DNA from: an uncultured bacterium
Lineage (GTDB): Bacteria > Patescibacteriota > Saccharimonadia > Saccharimonadales > Saccharimonadaceae
Direction: 5' to 3'
Assembly (NCBI GenBank): GCA_938017895.1
Contig: CALIJI010000010.1
Location: forward strand, 16,163 to 80,162
Length of the DNA stretch: 64,000 bases
Shown here: piece by piece, positions 8,247 to 16,883 of the stretch
Layout: each line of letters begins with the position of its first letter
How positions within the stretch are numbered: the first letter of the stretch is position 1
The notes under the pieces: generated by a model
The model's input: only the letters and a program-made list of their open reading frames with translations
Database searches by the model: none
What the model was told of the DNA's origin: nothing
Made by a program: the position numbers and the translations under genes

Positions 8247-9524
8247 TTAAGTAAGTTTTTCAAACATATCAATTTCACCAAGCTTTTTAGAGTTAGCTTT
8301 TCGCTTTTGAATTAACTCATTAAAATCAGGGTAATCCTCATCTTCAAATGTTATACCATTCTGTTCAAAAAATATTTTCTTCTTCTGAAAACCCTGTGAT
8401 TCTAAAATCTTTTCTCGCCATTCATCATCAGCCAAAATTGTCGGTTCTAATAAAACTCTGCTCGCTTCAAAATCTCTTTTCAACTGGTCAAAATCAAGCA
8501 TAAGATTCTTAAATTTATCATCTTTCAAATATTTTTTATTTTCATAATCATAATGCGGAGTACTTAGAACCAGTGACCCAATTTTGCGCAAAAAGTTCTT
8601 CTGGGTTGGATTTTGGTGATAGCGATATTCAAAATAGCCATCATTACGATCACTAATTCCCCGCCCAAAAGCGTCTTCGTCATCATACCAAACCGGAACT
8701 GTGCCGTGCTGGCGTTTACCGTCCAAGTTTTTCTTTGTTGAAGTTTCACTATCCCAAAAGTAAATTCCGTTTATTTTTCTAACTTCAGGTAAAGCCTGTT
8801 CAAGCAAGTATATTGAAGTTCCAAGCGTTGCACCGCTAAAACCAGTTTCATCAATCACTGTTAAAACTTCGCCCTCAACCGATATTGGCGAATCCATAAT
8901 TTTCACAAAAATATTATCACCGCGAAAATCTATATTTACATCATCAGAAATAAAGTTAGCTCTAATTCGCGCTAAGATTTCAGTTTTATCTGATTCGGAC
9001 AGTTGCTGAAAATTATTTATAAAATCAGCCGTACTAGCAAGCTTATTCCGCATCCCCTTTTCATTATCAATATAACCCCTAGAAATAGGCACGCCAATTG
9101 CAGAAAAAATATCATTTCGGTCAATATTTAAGAATTTTGATTTGGGACGCCGAGAACCCGACTTAGAGAAATTTTTCCAGAATTTTTTAGTCAAAGCTTC
9201 AAGTGGCCTTGCAGATTTATCAAGATATATAGCCGTGTCAGTTTTATCGCCAACCGAGCCATCTAGCTGGTGGATCATTTCTGCTGTATTTCTAAGATAG
9301 CGAGACGCAATCATATCCATCGAAACAGGATCACCATCTGCATCCAACTGTTTTGAAATAATTTTATAATTATTGCGATCTACTGCATATATATCTAGAG
9401 GGCTGAGTAGCCCTTCTTTAATCTGATTTTTGCGTCGCTCAATTAGTTTCTCTTCATGATCAGAATATCCTGAATCCATAGACTCTTCATTTAGAGAATT
9501 ATAATTTTTTCGTTTATTTTCCAT
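8247..9524 (-). CDS. Phosphoribosyltransferase-like protein of unknown role
   Basis: The 425-residue protein has no signal peptide or membrane segment. A PRPP-binding-loop-like motif, VLTVIDETGFSGATL (about 220-235), fits the four-hydrophobic, D-E, T-G-x-S-G-A-T pattern of type I phosphoribosyltransferases. An earlier strand, AIYLDKSARPLEAL (about 98-111), resembles the first PRTase strand and loop. These are embedded in a large, charged protein with long extra segments, so it is not a standard nucleotide-salvage enzyme. The TTGACA/TACAAT promoter shows it is expressed independently of its neighbours. Function unknown; a nucleotide- or sugar-phosphate-sensing role is possible. Confidence 0.6.
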   Translation of the reverse strand: MENKRKNYNSLNEESMDSGYSDHEEKLIERRKNQIKEGLLSPLDIYAVDRNNYKIISKQLDADGDPVSMDMIASRYLRNTAEMIHQLDGSVGDKTDTAIYLDKSARPLEALTKKFWKNFSKSGSRRPKSKFLNIDRNDIFSAIGVPISRGYIDNEKGMRNKLASTADFINNFQQLSESDKTEILARIRANFISDDVNIDFRGDNIFVKIMDSPISVEGEVLTVIDETGFSGATLGTSIYLLEQALPEVRKINGIYFWDSETSTKKNLDGKRQHGTVPVWYDDEDAFGRGISDRNDGYFEYRYHQNPTQKNFLRKIGSLVLSTPHYDYENKKYLKDDKFKNLMLDFDQLKRDFEASRVLLEPTILADDEWREKILESQGFQKKKIFFEQNGITFEDEDYPDFNELIQKRKANSKKLGEIDMFEKLT

Positions 9525-9551
9525 TTTTTATTTTTCTAAATTAATATCTTG

Positions 9552-9580
9552 ATTGTATCATAAAAACATCAATATGTCAA
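9552..9580 (-). promoter_or_regulatory. Promoter of the PRTase-like gene at 8247
   Basis: TTGACA (9580-9575), 17-bp spacer, TACAAT (9557-9552). Confidence 0.75.
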
Positions 9581-9636
9581 TAAAGGTTATCTTAATCTAT
9601 TTAAGTAACCTAAAATATTAATTTATTAACTAGCAA

Positions 9637-10713
9637 TCAATTTTTAGAATTCTCTAAAAAAGCATAAATGAACCCATCAATTTCGCCATTCAGTACTTTT
9701 TCAACATCTTTTTCTTCGTATTTAGTTCGTGTATCTTTAACTAGTTTATAAGGATTTAAAACATAATTTCTAATTTGCGAGCCCCAATCCGCCGATTTAC
9801 CAGCCTGAAGTTCACTCAAATCAGCAGCTCTCTGCTCAATTTTCATCTGAAGAAGCTTTCCACGCAAAATATTCATTGCCGTTTCTTTATTTTGAGTTTG
9901 CGAACGCTCATTTTGAATAGCCACTACAGTCCCAGTCGGAATATGCGTAATTCGAACGGCTGAATCAGTTGTATTAACACCCTGACCACCCTTTCCACTA
10001 GATCGATAAACGTCAACTCGCAAATCTTTTTCTTCAATCTTAACGTCTTCTGGTGTTGCAATTTTTGGCAAAACTTCAACCAAAGCAAAAGAAGTTTCTC
10101 GGCTGCCGCCGCTATTAAATGGTGAAATTCGCACTAGACGATGAACGCCATTTTCGCTACGCAATTTACCATAAGCATTCAACCCACCAACTTCAAAAAC
10201 ACTAGTTTTAATTCCAGCTTCTTCTCCGATGGATCGTTCTATCTGTTCAGTCTTAAAACCATTTTTTTCTGCCCAACGCAAATACATTCGTTCAAGCATT
10301 TCCGCAAAATCCTGCGCATCAGTTCCACCGACACCAGAAGTTATACGAACAATTGCGTCGCCCGAATCAAATTCCCCATCAAAAAGCAGATCTTTTTTTA
10401 ATTTGTCAAGCTCGACTTCGAAAGCATCAATCTGCTCAGAAAACTCATCTTCTAGATCTTCGCTAATCTCCATTAATTCCAAAATATCCTCAACTTGCGC
10501 TCGTAGAATATTCCAAGGATCAATTTTTTTCTTAAGACTAGCTAAACTGCGAATTTTAGTTTGCGCATTTTGCGGATTATTCCAAATCTCTGGCTGGGAT
10601 ATTTCAGCTTCAAGTATTTCAACTTCACTTGAAATTTCAGAAAAATTAAGCTTCAAATCGGCCTTAACGATTTCAGCTAAGATTTGTTGGGCACGAATTT
10701 GAAGCTTTTCCAT
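9637..10713 (-). CDS. prfB: Peptide chain release factor 2
   Basis: The 358-residue protein carries the GGQ motif (SSGKGGQGVN) for peptidyl-tRNA hydrolysis and the tripeptide anticodon SPF in VRISPFNSGG, which specifies RF2 and thus UGA/UAA recognition. UGA is therefore a stop codon here. Many bacteria regulate prfB by a +1 programmed frameshift near codon 26; here the frame is continuous from the ATG, so that autoregulation is absent. The start lies three bases after the mscL stop, forming a two-gene operon. Confidence 0.95.
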   Translation of the reverse strand: MEKLQIRAQQILAEIVKADLKLNFSEISSEVEILEAEISQPEIWNNPQNAQTKIRSLASLKKKIDPWNILRAQVEDILELMEISEDLEDEFSEQIDAFEVELDKLKKDLLFDGEFDSGDAIVRITSGVGGTDAQDFAEMLERMYLRWAEKNGFKTEQIERSIGEEAGIKTSVFEVGGLNAYGKLRSENGVHRLVRISPFNSGGSRETSFALVEVLPKIATPEDVKIEEKDLRVDVYRSSGKGGQGVNTTDSAVRITHIPTGTVVAIQNERSQTQNKETAMNILRGKLLQMKIEQRAADLSELQAGKSADWGSQIRNYVLNPYKLVKDTRTKYEEKDVEKVLNGEIDGFIYAFLENSKN

Positions 10714-10716
10714 AAA

Positions 10717-11103
10717 TTATTTTTTAGCTAGATGATCCTCACCAAGGAACTTTGTAACTGCGATAATAATAAAGTATACTACTGCCGCAATAATTAAAAA
10801 GTTTACAAGATCATTTAAGAATACACCATATTTAATAGATGTAATCCCCTTATTAGTAGGAATATTAAATACTAGTCCCTTTAGACCATCAGTTGAACCT
10901 AACAATATGCCAAGCGGAGGCATAATTACGTTATCGATAAGCGATTTAACTAAAGTCGCTGCCGCAGTACCTATAATCAAACCGGTAGCCATGCCGATCA
11001 AACCTTGGCTTTTTATAAATTCTTTAAACCCCTCTAGCTGTTCTTTCAAAGCGTCTGGGGTTGGATTTTTAATTACTCTCTTGGTTACTTTTTTCTCTGT
11101 CAT
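10717..11103 (-). CDS. mscL: Large-conductance mechanosensitive channel
   Basis: The 128 residues match MscL: an amphipathic start (EGFKEFIKSQG), a pore helix M1 (about 35-60), the hallmark NVIMPPLGILLG, a short extracellular loop and M2 (about 95-118), with KYGVFLNDLVNFLIIA. A Lys/Thr-rich extension precedes the usual N-terminus. MscL releases solutes on hypo-osmotic shock and is a homopentamer in the cytoplasmic membrane. It is co-transcribed with prfB from a -10 nine bases before the ATG. Confidence 0.95.
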   Translation of the reverse strand: MTEKKVTKRVIKNPTPDALKEQLEGFKEFIKSQGLIGMATGLIIGTAAATLVKSLIDNVIMPPLGILLGSTDGLKGLVFNIPTNKGITSIKYGVFLNDLVNFLIIAAVVYFIIIAVTKFLGEDHLAKK

Positions 11104-11112
11104 AATGCCTAA

Positions 11113-11118
11113 ATTATA
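11113..11118 (-). promoter_or_regulatory. -10 box of mscL-prfB
   Basis: TATAAT, nine bases before the mscL ATG; the leader would be about two bases. Confidence 0.6.
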
Positions 11119-11140
11119 TCACGAGTAAGTTTTTTATTCA

Positions 11141-11171
11141 ATAAAAACTCCACTCATTTAAGTGGAGTTTT
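11141..11171 (-). terminator. Terminator of the padR-pspC-ABC operon
   Basis: A perfect 11-bp stem (11144-11154 with 11161-11171) with T-rich flanks, just past the stop at 11180. Confidence 0.85.
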
Positions 11172-11179
11172 ATTATTCG

Positions 11180-12493
11180 TTATTCAGTTCGAAGTGCCTC
11201 TATAGGGTTCATCTTTGCAGCTTTTCGTGCCGGTAAATACCCAGAGACTACAGCCACAACCATTAAGCATAATACCATGACTGCACTTGCAACCCAATCC
11301 ATTTGAAGTAGACTCACATCTGATTTAATCGAAAATATTCCAGAGTTACTCATTAAAGGATTCAATATTGAGCTAAACACTCCAGCAATTATCACCCCAA
11401 TCGTTCCACCCAAAAAACCAATCCATGCAGCTTCATAACGAAACATTTTTGAAATATCGCTCTTTTTAGCTCCGAGGGATTTCATTAGACCAATTTGCGA
11501 AGTTCGCTCAAGTACGCTTATATACTGCGTATTAATTATCCCAAAAACACTTGCCAGAATTGCTAGTGCGCCAAACCCTGCTAATCCGGCTGCAGCAACA
11601 TTAATTGCAGATTGAACTGTCTTATAACTATCGGCAAAACTTGAAACTTCAAATCGTTCGATATCAGCTTTTCTAATTTCTTCGGCGACTTGTTGAGGGG
11701 TAAACCCATTTTTTACGCTCACATTAATTCCGCCAAAATAATTAGCTCTTTCGGCGTTAGTTTTTTTAGAAATTTGCAACCCATCACTATTTGAAATTCG
11801 GAAAGCATTAGGGTAGGAAAACTCCATCTCAGTCTTTCCATTATCTACCGCCACAATCTCAAAAGTCTCTTCAATAATCTCGCCAGCTGAATTCTTAATT
11901 TCAAAAATTACTTTCTTACCGATTAAATCTTGCTCTTTCATTTTGACCGCCTTCGCAAAACTCTTAGGAGCAATAGCTTTTCCTGCAGGGATTTCAAATT
12001 TATCATTTAGCTTACCGGCCGAAAACTCAACCTGTTTAGAATCATTTTTAGTAACTGCACCCACAACAATCTTTTGTCCACCATCTAGCCGAGCTGTCTC
12101 GACATTTATATTTACAAATGGGCTTATTTTATCAACACCTTTAACTTTTTGTATTTTTTGAATATCCGATTGTTTTAACGCATATTTCTCGAATCCACTA
12201 AGTGTAGCTTTTTCTTTTTCGCCGCTAGAGGCTTCACCTTCGCTGTTCTGAGCTTTGAGTTCATACGGATCAGACTCTTTTTCCGATTTAATTTTTCGCG
12301 TTATACTAATAGAATTTTTGTCGCCAATTTTATTAGCTAAATCAGAAACATAAGCGTTCCCGCCTTTTCCAGCAGCAAGAGCTAGTGAAATTGTTGTCGC
12401 CCCAACTGCAATAGCTAGAGATGTTAGAATTGTTCGCAATTTAGATTTAGAAAGATTCTTACTCGCTCGCTTTACTATATCAACCCTACGCAT
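11180..12493 (-). CDS. MacB/FtsX-type ABC transporter permease
   Basis: The 437 residues begin with one membrane helix (about 20-42), continue with a large extracytoplasmic domain (about 45-290) and end with three helices and the MacB-family tail SGYLPARKAAKMNPIEALRTE-type ending. The loop motif SVLERTSQIGLMKSLGA, typical of MacB/LolC permeases coupling to the ATPase, is present. Together with the ATPase encoded upstream (8-nt overlap) it should form a mechanotransmitting or efflux ABC system rather than an importer; no binding protein is nearby. It is the last gene of an operon started by a PadR regulator. Confidence 0.88.
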   Translation of the reverse strand: MRRVDIVKRASKNLSKSKLRTILTSLAIAVGATTISLALAAGKGGNAYVSDLANKIGDKNSISITRKIKSEKESDPYELKAQNSEGEASSGEKEKATLSGFEKYALKQSDIQKIQKVKGVDKISPFVNINVETARLDGGQKIVVGAVTKNDSKQVEFSAGKLNDKFEIPAGKAIAPKSFAKAVKMKEQDLIGKKVIFEIKNSAGEIIEETFEIVAVDNGKTEMEFSYPNAFRISNSDGLQISKKTNAERANYFGGINVSVKNGFTPQQVAEEIRKADIERFEVSSFADSYKTVQSAINVAAAGLAGFGALAILASVFGIINTQYISVLERTSQIGLMKSLGAKKSDISKMFRYEAAWIGFLGGTIGVIIAGVFSSILNPLMSNSGIFSIKSDVSLLQMDWVASAVMVLCLMVVAVVSGYLPARKAAKMNPIEALRTE

Positions 12494-13184
12494 TTTTTAC
12501 TCCTCTCGTATCTTTAATTGATTCGATCTCGCCATCTTTGACCCTAATTTGAATCTCACATTTTGCAGCTAGATCTTCATCATGCGTCACAACAACTAAA
12601 GTAGCGCCATTATTTTTATTATAATCAAATAGCAATTTTTCAATTTTTGCGCCAGTTACAGAATCTAGATTACCTGTTGGCTCGTCGGCAAAAATTAACT
12701 TAGGCTCATTCACGATTGCTCGAGCAATAGCTAATCTTTGTTTTTGACCGCCAGAAAGATCTCGCGCTTTAGATTTTTTCTTATCAAGAAGCTCAACTTT
12801 CTTCAAAGCATTTTCGATTTTCTTAGCTCGACGTAAAGTTGGCACTTCTGCTATTTCTAAAGGTAAGCTCACATTTTCAACACAAGTTTCATTTCCTTGA
12901 ACAAAGAAGCTCTGAAAAATAAATCCCATTTTTTGCGCACGAAATTTATCAATCTTCTTTTGCTTCATAGATAGAATATCAATCCCGTCTATAAAAACAT
13001 GACCTTTTTCAGGAGCATCGAGCCCACTCATTGCATGAATTAGGGTCGATTTTCCGCTTCCGGATTTACCAATAATAGCCACGCTAGCGCCATCAGGAAT
13101 CTCAAAACTTACATTTTTTAAAGCTCGAAATTTATTTTTCTTATTACCAAAAGTTTTTGATATATTCTCCACATTAATCTTCAT
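12486..13184 (-). CDS. ABC transporter ATP-binding protein, MacB/LolD type
   Basis: The 232-residue ATPase has Walker A GKSGSGKST, signature LSGGQKQRLAIARAI, Walker B LIFADEPTGNLD and the switch His (VVVTHD). The TGNLDSVTG segment is typical of MacB/LolD ATPases. It partners the permease at 11180. Its start overlaps the pspC-like gene by 11 nt and its stop overlaps the permease by 8 nt, so all three are translationally coupled. Confidence 0.92.
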   Translation of the reverse strand: MKINVENISKTFGNKKNKFRALKNVSFEIPDGASVAIIGKSGSGKSTLIHAMSGLDAPEKGHVFIDGIDILSMKQKKIDKFRAQKMGFIFQSFFVQGNETCVENVSLPLEIAEVPTLRRAKKIENALKKVELLDKKKSKARDLSGGQKQRLAIARAIVNEPKLIFADEPTGNLDSVTGAKIEKLLFDYNKNNGATLVVVTHDEDLAAKCEIQIRVKDGEIESIKDTRGVKNA

Positions 13185-14583
13185 AAAATTGCTCCAAATC
13201 TTTTGCTTCTGTAAATTGATTATTTATATCATAGAAATAAACTTTAAAGTTTTTAATCTTACCGCTTCCTCTAACTGCAAAGTCAGAACCGGCTCGGCTC
13301 GAAAGCGTCGCTTCAAGTTTGTCTTGATCTTTTTGCGTTTGATAGCGGAAAGTCTCATTGGTGGTTATTTTCGAAAGTTCTGGACCATAGATCCTAATAA
13401 ATTCATTAGATCCGCCATAGAAATATCTTCTATCATTGCCAGAAATCGTTAACTTGTTATCTCTAAAATTAAATCTTAGTTTTTTTGATAAATTCTGGTT
13501 TAAAGCTTTATATTCACCAATCTCAATTTTACGTTCATCGCTCACAATATACTCTACACGAATACCAACTTTTGAGCTAACCTCCTCAATCTTAGAAAGA
13601 TCATCTTTGTTAATTGAAGCTTGCGAGACAATCGCACTAGATTCAATTTTCTGCGACAAACGATTAATACCATCGCTCGCGACCGTGAAAATTCCTATTC
13701 CACTAGTAATACCTAGTGCTAAGCTCATCATTACTGCAATAAAATGATTGCGTGTAAATTTAGCCAAAAAACTTGCATGCGCCAGAATCGACCAAAATAT
13801 AATGAATACCACACCTGCAAAATTACCCAAAATCATGATTAGGAGCTTAGAATTTTCGCTCATACCCCTCATAGTATCATTCCTGAAAGCTTCTTGAAGC
13901 CCAAAGTCGCCCATGATTATAGCAATTAATCCACAAAATGCTATAAGAGTAAAAATTACCCCGAGAATTTTTAAACCAATCCTTCTAGCTGAATGCTCTT
14001 TCCTATTAGCCTTTTCGAAATTAAACTCATCATTAATTTGTGAAATAGCACTCGCCGAAATCTCCTGACCGCGTGACCTCAAAATATCGTTAGCATTTTT
14101 AGCAACTGGCATCGCAAAATCTAAAATTAGATAGACGATAAACATCCAGCCCATTGTTGGAAAAATCAACAAAATCATCAAAATACGAATTATCGTCACA
14201 TCGATTTCAAAATACTCGGCAAGTCCAGCCGCCACACCATCAATCTGCGCATTTTCTCGAATACGATATAGTTTTTTGGCTTTAAGCCTTTCAAAATAGC
14301 TACGATTATCGTTGTCGATAGTATCTTCATCACCTTCACCTTCAAAAACTTCCGGCTCACCAATTTGAGTGCGAATTTTTTCGACATCTTCTTTAGTGAT
14401 TACGCCATTTGCCCCCACGCCAATATCTGATAGAATTTCAGTGATTCGAATTTCAACATCCGCAAAAATTGAATCATCAGCAATTTTTCGAAGAGCGTTT
14501 AAATATTTTTCAATATCTTTTTTGGCATCATTCTCAATTTCGTAAGGTATTTTCGCCAAATGAATCCGTGTAATTTCCTTCAT
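13174..14583 (-). CDS. PspC-domain membrane protein
   Basis: The 469-residue protein starts with a soluble region (about 1-105). A PspC domain follows (about 106-170), recognisable by LYRIRENAQIDGVAAGLAEY, FEIDVTIIRI and a membrane helix. Three further membrane segments lie at about 200-300, and the C-terminal half (about 310-469) is extracytoplasmic. PspC proteins sense envelope stress. Here it sits between a PadR repressor and an ABC transporter, suggesting that it senses or relays the signal handled by the transporter (inference). Confidence 0.8.
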   Translation of the reverse strand: MKEITRIHLAKIPYEIENDAKKDIEKYLNALRKIADDSIFADVEIRITEILSDIGVGANGVITKEDVEKIRTQIGEPEVFEGEGDEDTIDNDNRSYFERLKAKKLYRIRENAQIDGVAAGLAEYFEIDVTIIRILMILLIFPTMGWMFIVYLILDFAMPVAKNANDILRSRGQEISASAISQINDEFNFEKANRKEHSARRIGLKILGVIFTLIAFCGLIAIIMGDFGLQEAFRNDTMRGMSENSKLLIMILGNFAGVVFIIFWSILAHASFLAKFTRNHFIAVMMSLALGITSGIGIFTVASDGINRLSQKIESSAIVSQASINKDDLSKIEEVSSKVGIRVEYIVSDERKIEIGEYKALNQNLSKKLRFNFRDNKLTISGNDRRYFYGGSNEFIRIYGPELSKITTNETFRYQTQKDQDKLEATLSSRAGSDFAVRGSGKIKNFKVYFYDINNQFTEAKDLEQFYED

Positions 14584-14592
14584 ATTTCCTCT

Positions 14593-14934
14593 TTAAAGTT
14601 TATCAATCGTTGCGCTTAAATTATTAATTTCTTTCTCCACCACCTGCGCAACACCTTTACCAAAATCGGTAATTTTATAATATTTTCGTGGTGGGCCTTG
14701 CTCACTTTCCTGCCATTCATGCGACAGTAATCCTTCTTTTTGAAGTCGACTCAGTAGCGGGTAAATTGTTCCTTCCACAACTACCAGCTTCGCTTCTCGA
14801 AGTTCTTTGATAATATCGCTCGTATAGACAGGTTTTTTAGAGCAAACTTTTAGCACGCAAAAAGCAATAAAGCCTTTTCGCATCTGTGTAGACATCTGCG
14901 AAGCGTATTTTTCAATTTGTTCTTGCTCCGTCAT
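14593..14934 (-). CDS. PadR-family transcriptional regulator
   Basis: The 113 residues form a PadR winged helix: KGFIAFCVLKVC, YTSDIIKELREA, the recognition helix EGTIYPLLSRLQKEGLL and the wing with GPPRKYYKIT. PadR proteins usually repress a nearby membrane-protein operon and release DNA on ligand binding. It is the first gene of the padR-pspC-ABC operon and lies directly downstream of the promoter at 14941-14969, so autoregulation is likely (inference). The stop lies 9 nt before the next start. Confidence 0.92.
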   Translation of the reverse strand: MTEQEQIEKYASQMSTQMRKGFIAFCVLKVCSKKPVYTSDIIKELREAKLVVVEGTIYPLLSRLQKEGLLSHEWQESEQGPPRKYYKITDFGKGVAQVVEKEINNLSATIDKL

Positions 14935-14940
14935 AGTTCT

Positions 14941-14969
14941 ATGTTATACCAAGTAGCTGGCATTGTCAA
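14941..14969 (-). promoter_or_regulatory. Promoter of the padR operon
   Basis: TTGACA (14969-14964) with two overlapping -10 candidates: TATAAC (15-bp spacer) or TAACAT (17-bp spacer). PadR operators usually overlap such promoters, but no clear dyad was identified. Confidence 0.65.
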
Positions 14970-14984
14970 GACTTTTTTATTTTT

Positions 14985-15026
14985 CTGCAAAAATAAAATA
15001 ACTTCCGGCCTTTCGAAAGTTATTTT
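14985..15026 (-). terminator. Terminator of murD
   Basis: A 10-bp stem (14995-15004 with 15017-15026) followed on the minus strand by a T-rich tail, ten bases beyond the murD stop. Confidence 0.8.
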
Positions 15027-15035
15027 ATGCTCATT

Positions 15036-16367
15036 CTACAGTTCACCCACCGCTTTAATAAATTGCTCTCCCCGATCAACATAGCTCTTAAACATATCAA
15101 AACTAGCGTGCGCTGGGCTCAAAATAACCACATCTCCAGATTGAGCATCAGCAAAAGCAGTTTTAACAACCTGTTGCATGGTCGTATTTAAGCCAAGATT
15201 TTTAATGCGGGTGAAGTTCTTATCTTTGAGCTTTAAATTTAATTTTTCGGCTTCTTTACCGATTAAAATTACTTCACGAAGTTCGTCAATCGATGATTCT
15301 GATATTCGCGAAATTAACTCACTTAAATCCGCTCCCTTGTCACTACCGCCCAAAATCAGCACCTTAGGCTCAGCGAAGGCATTCATCGCCGCAATTGCAC
15401 TACCTGGTGTAGTAGCAATGCTATCATCGTAAAATTTGATTCCGTTAATCTCACGAACAAATTTCAAACGATGCGGCAGACCCTCAAATTTAGACAATCC
15501 TTCTCGCCAGGCATTAGTAATCTCTCGTAAATCCTTCCCACAATCCGCAAGAAAATCAAAAGTCGCTATCATAGCCGCTAAAGCATTTTTTTGATTATGC
15601 TCACCTGCTAATTTGAGAATGCTAGTTTCAAAAAGCCTCTTCTTGCCCCAATAAAAATATCCTTCTTGAATGTGAGCAAGTTTTTTGTTCGGAAAATTTT
15701 GGAGCGTTCCACATAACTGATTCTTAGAGTTTTCCACAGCCTTTTCCACAACTTGATTTTCTGAATTATAGATAAAAAAATCATTTTTAGTTTGTTTTAA
15801 GGCAACATTCATTTTAGCTGCAACATAATCATCAAAACCGTCATGAACATCCAAGTGGTCTGGCTCGATATTATTCAGAATCGCTACAAATGGTGATTTC
15901 TGCGCATCCCAAAGCTGAAAACTACTGAGTTCATACACCACCGCGTCATTAGGCGATATTTCATCAATCTTATCAAGCGCCGGAACACCAATATTGCCAA
16001 GGAGGTGTGTTTTTACGCCAGCAGATTTTAGAATTTCCGCCACAAAACTAGCTGTCGTTCCCTTACCCTTTGAGCCAGTCACGCCAATAATCTTTACTGG
16101 ACAATTCTCAAAGAATAAATTTGTTACACTAGTAATTTTCGAAGAAGAAAGCCTGTGTGGATTTACGGCTGGTGTGCGAACAATTAAATCAGCTTCTACC
16201 TCCGAAAAGTCTTTTACGCCCAAAAAAATTTTAGCGTTTCGTGGCACTTCTATTTTACTTTCCGCCCGCTGATCGTAAATTTCAAATTCTGCATCTTTAT
16301 ATTTTTTAGCCAAAAAATTCATCGCACTTTGCGTCTCTAAACCAAATCCGAGTAAAGCAATCTTCAT
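15036..16367 (-). CDS. murD: UDP-N-acetylmuramoylalanine--D-glutamate ligase
   Basis: The 443-residue Mur ligase has an N-terminal Rossmann-like domain (IALLGFG), the ATP-binding loop GVTGSKGKGTT, the central motifs ELSSFQL and NNIEPDHLDVH, and the C-terminal motif HRLKFVREINGIKFYDDSIATTP (shown in part), which is typical of MurD. It adds D-Glu to UDP-MurNAc-L-Ala in the cytoplasm. The cell therefore makes at least part of its own peptidoglycan, in line with ftsEX and the CHAP hydrolase. AAAGGAG precedes the ATG. It is monocistronic. Confidence 0.93.
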   Translation of the reverse strand: MKIALLGFGLETQSAMNFLAKKYKDAEFEIYDQRAESKIEVPRNAKIFLGVKDFSEVEADLIVRTPAVNPHRLSSSKITSVTNLFFENCPVKIIGVTGSKGKGTTASFVAEILKSAGVKTHLLGNIGVPALDKIDEISPNDAVVYELSSFQLWDAQKSPFVAILNNIEPDHLDVHDGFDDYVAAKMNVALKQTKNDFFIYNSENQVVEKAVENSKNQLCGTLQNFPNKKLAHIQEGYFYWGKKRLFETSILKLAGEHNQKNALAAMIATFDFLADCGKDLREITNAWREGLSKFEGLPHRLKFVREINGIKFYDDSIATTPGSAIAAMNAFAEPKVLILGGSDKGADLSELISRISESSIDELREVILIGKEAEKLNLKLKDKNFTRIKNLGLNTTMQQVVKTAFADAQSGDVVILSPAHASFDMFKSYVDRGEQFIKAVGEL

Positions 16368-16429
16368 ATTTTCTCCTTTTCTTTAATTTTATCATTTTGC
16401 GTTTTTTTTAGCAAACTAACCTCACACAC

Positions 16430-16458
16430 TTGACTTTTTAGAAAAAACGTGTTAAAAT
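16430..16458 (+). promoter_or_regulatory. Promoter of the small gene at 16509
   Basis: TTGACT (16430-16435), 17-bp spacer, TAAAAT (16453-16458) with an upstream TGT. Confidence 0.8.
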
Positions 16459-16508
16459 ATAAAAGCTCGTTAAGAGTAAATTTATACAAAAAGGAGGTGC
16501 CAAAAAAT

Positions 16509-16844
16509 ATGGCACTAAAATGTTTTATGTTGTCGAATAAGACAGCAACCGAAGGTGTAGAAAATACCGAAAATTTAAAGACAGTGTTTATGTCGCATAT
16601 ACCAGATAGCCAGGTGGATGCAACAAAAATAATCACCACCTTCATCAAACAAAATGTTAATGAAGGTGATAAGATATATTTATTCGATAATAGTACAACG
16701 GATATTATCGAATATTCAGAGATTTTCAGGCAAGAATGCCTGAAAGCTGGCGCAAAAGAATGCACTATATCGAGATGGCAAAAAAACTTATGCACCCATG
16801 AAGAAGCCCCAGAACACGGGCAAGATATGTTCATGGAAGTGTAA
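16509..16844 (+). CDS. Small hypothetical protein in a strong expression cassette
   Basis: The ATG at 16509 is chosen because AAGGAGGTG lies just upstream; the frame extends further 5' but that part overlaps the promoter and leader. The product is about 111 residues, soluble and acidic, with four Cys and a C-terminal HEEAPEHG segment. No family was recognised. It is flanked by a near-consensus promoter and a strong terminator, giving a compact, probably highly expressed monocistronic unit between two minus-strand genes. A longer frame on the opposite strand is its shadow. Confidence 0.75.
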   Translation: MALKCFMLSNKTATEGVENTENLKTVFMSHIPDSQVDATKIITTFIKQNVNEGDKIYLFDNSTTDIIEYSEIFRQECLKAGAKECTISRWQKNLCTHEEAPEHGQDMFMEV

Positions 16845-16852
16845 CCTACTAT

Positions 16853-16882
16853 AGCTTCACAAAAGTGAAGCTTTTTCTTTTT
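16853..16882 (+). terminator. Terminator of the gene at 16509
   Basis: A perfect 8-bp stem (16853-16860 with 16865-16872), four-base loop, then a T-rich tail. Confidence 0.88.
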
Positions 16883-16883
16883 T

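Noticed and set aside
10229..10702. Open frame of 157 codons on the plus strand
   Set aside because: It is the complement of prfB, with Ser-rich translation and no start signals.
9637..10713. Programmed frameshift in prfB
   Set aside because: The reading frame is continuous from the ATG; no in-frame UGA or CTTTGA slip site at the 5' end.
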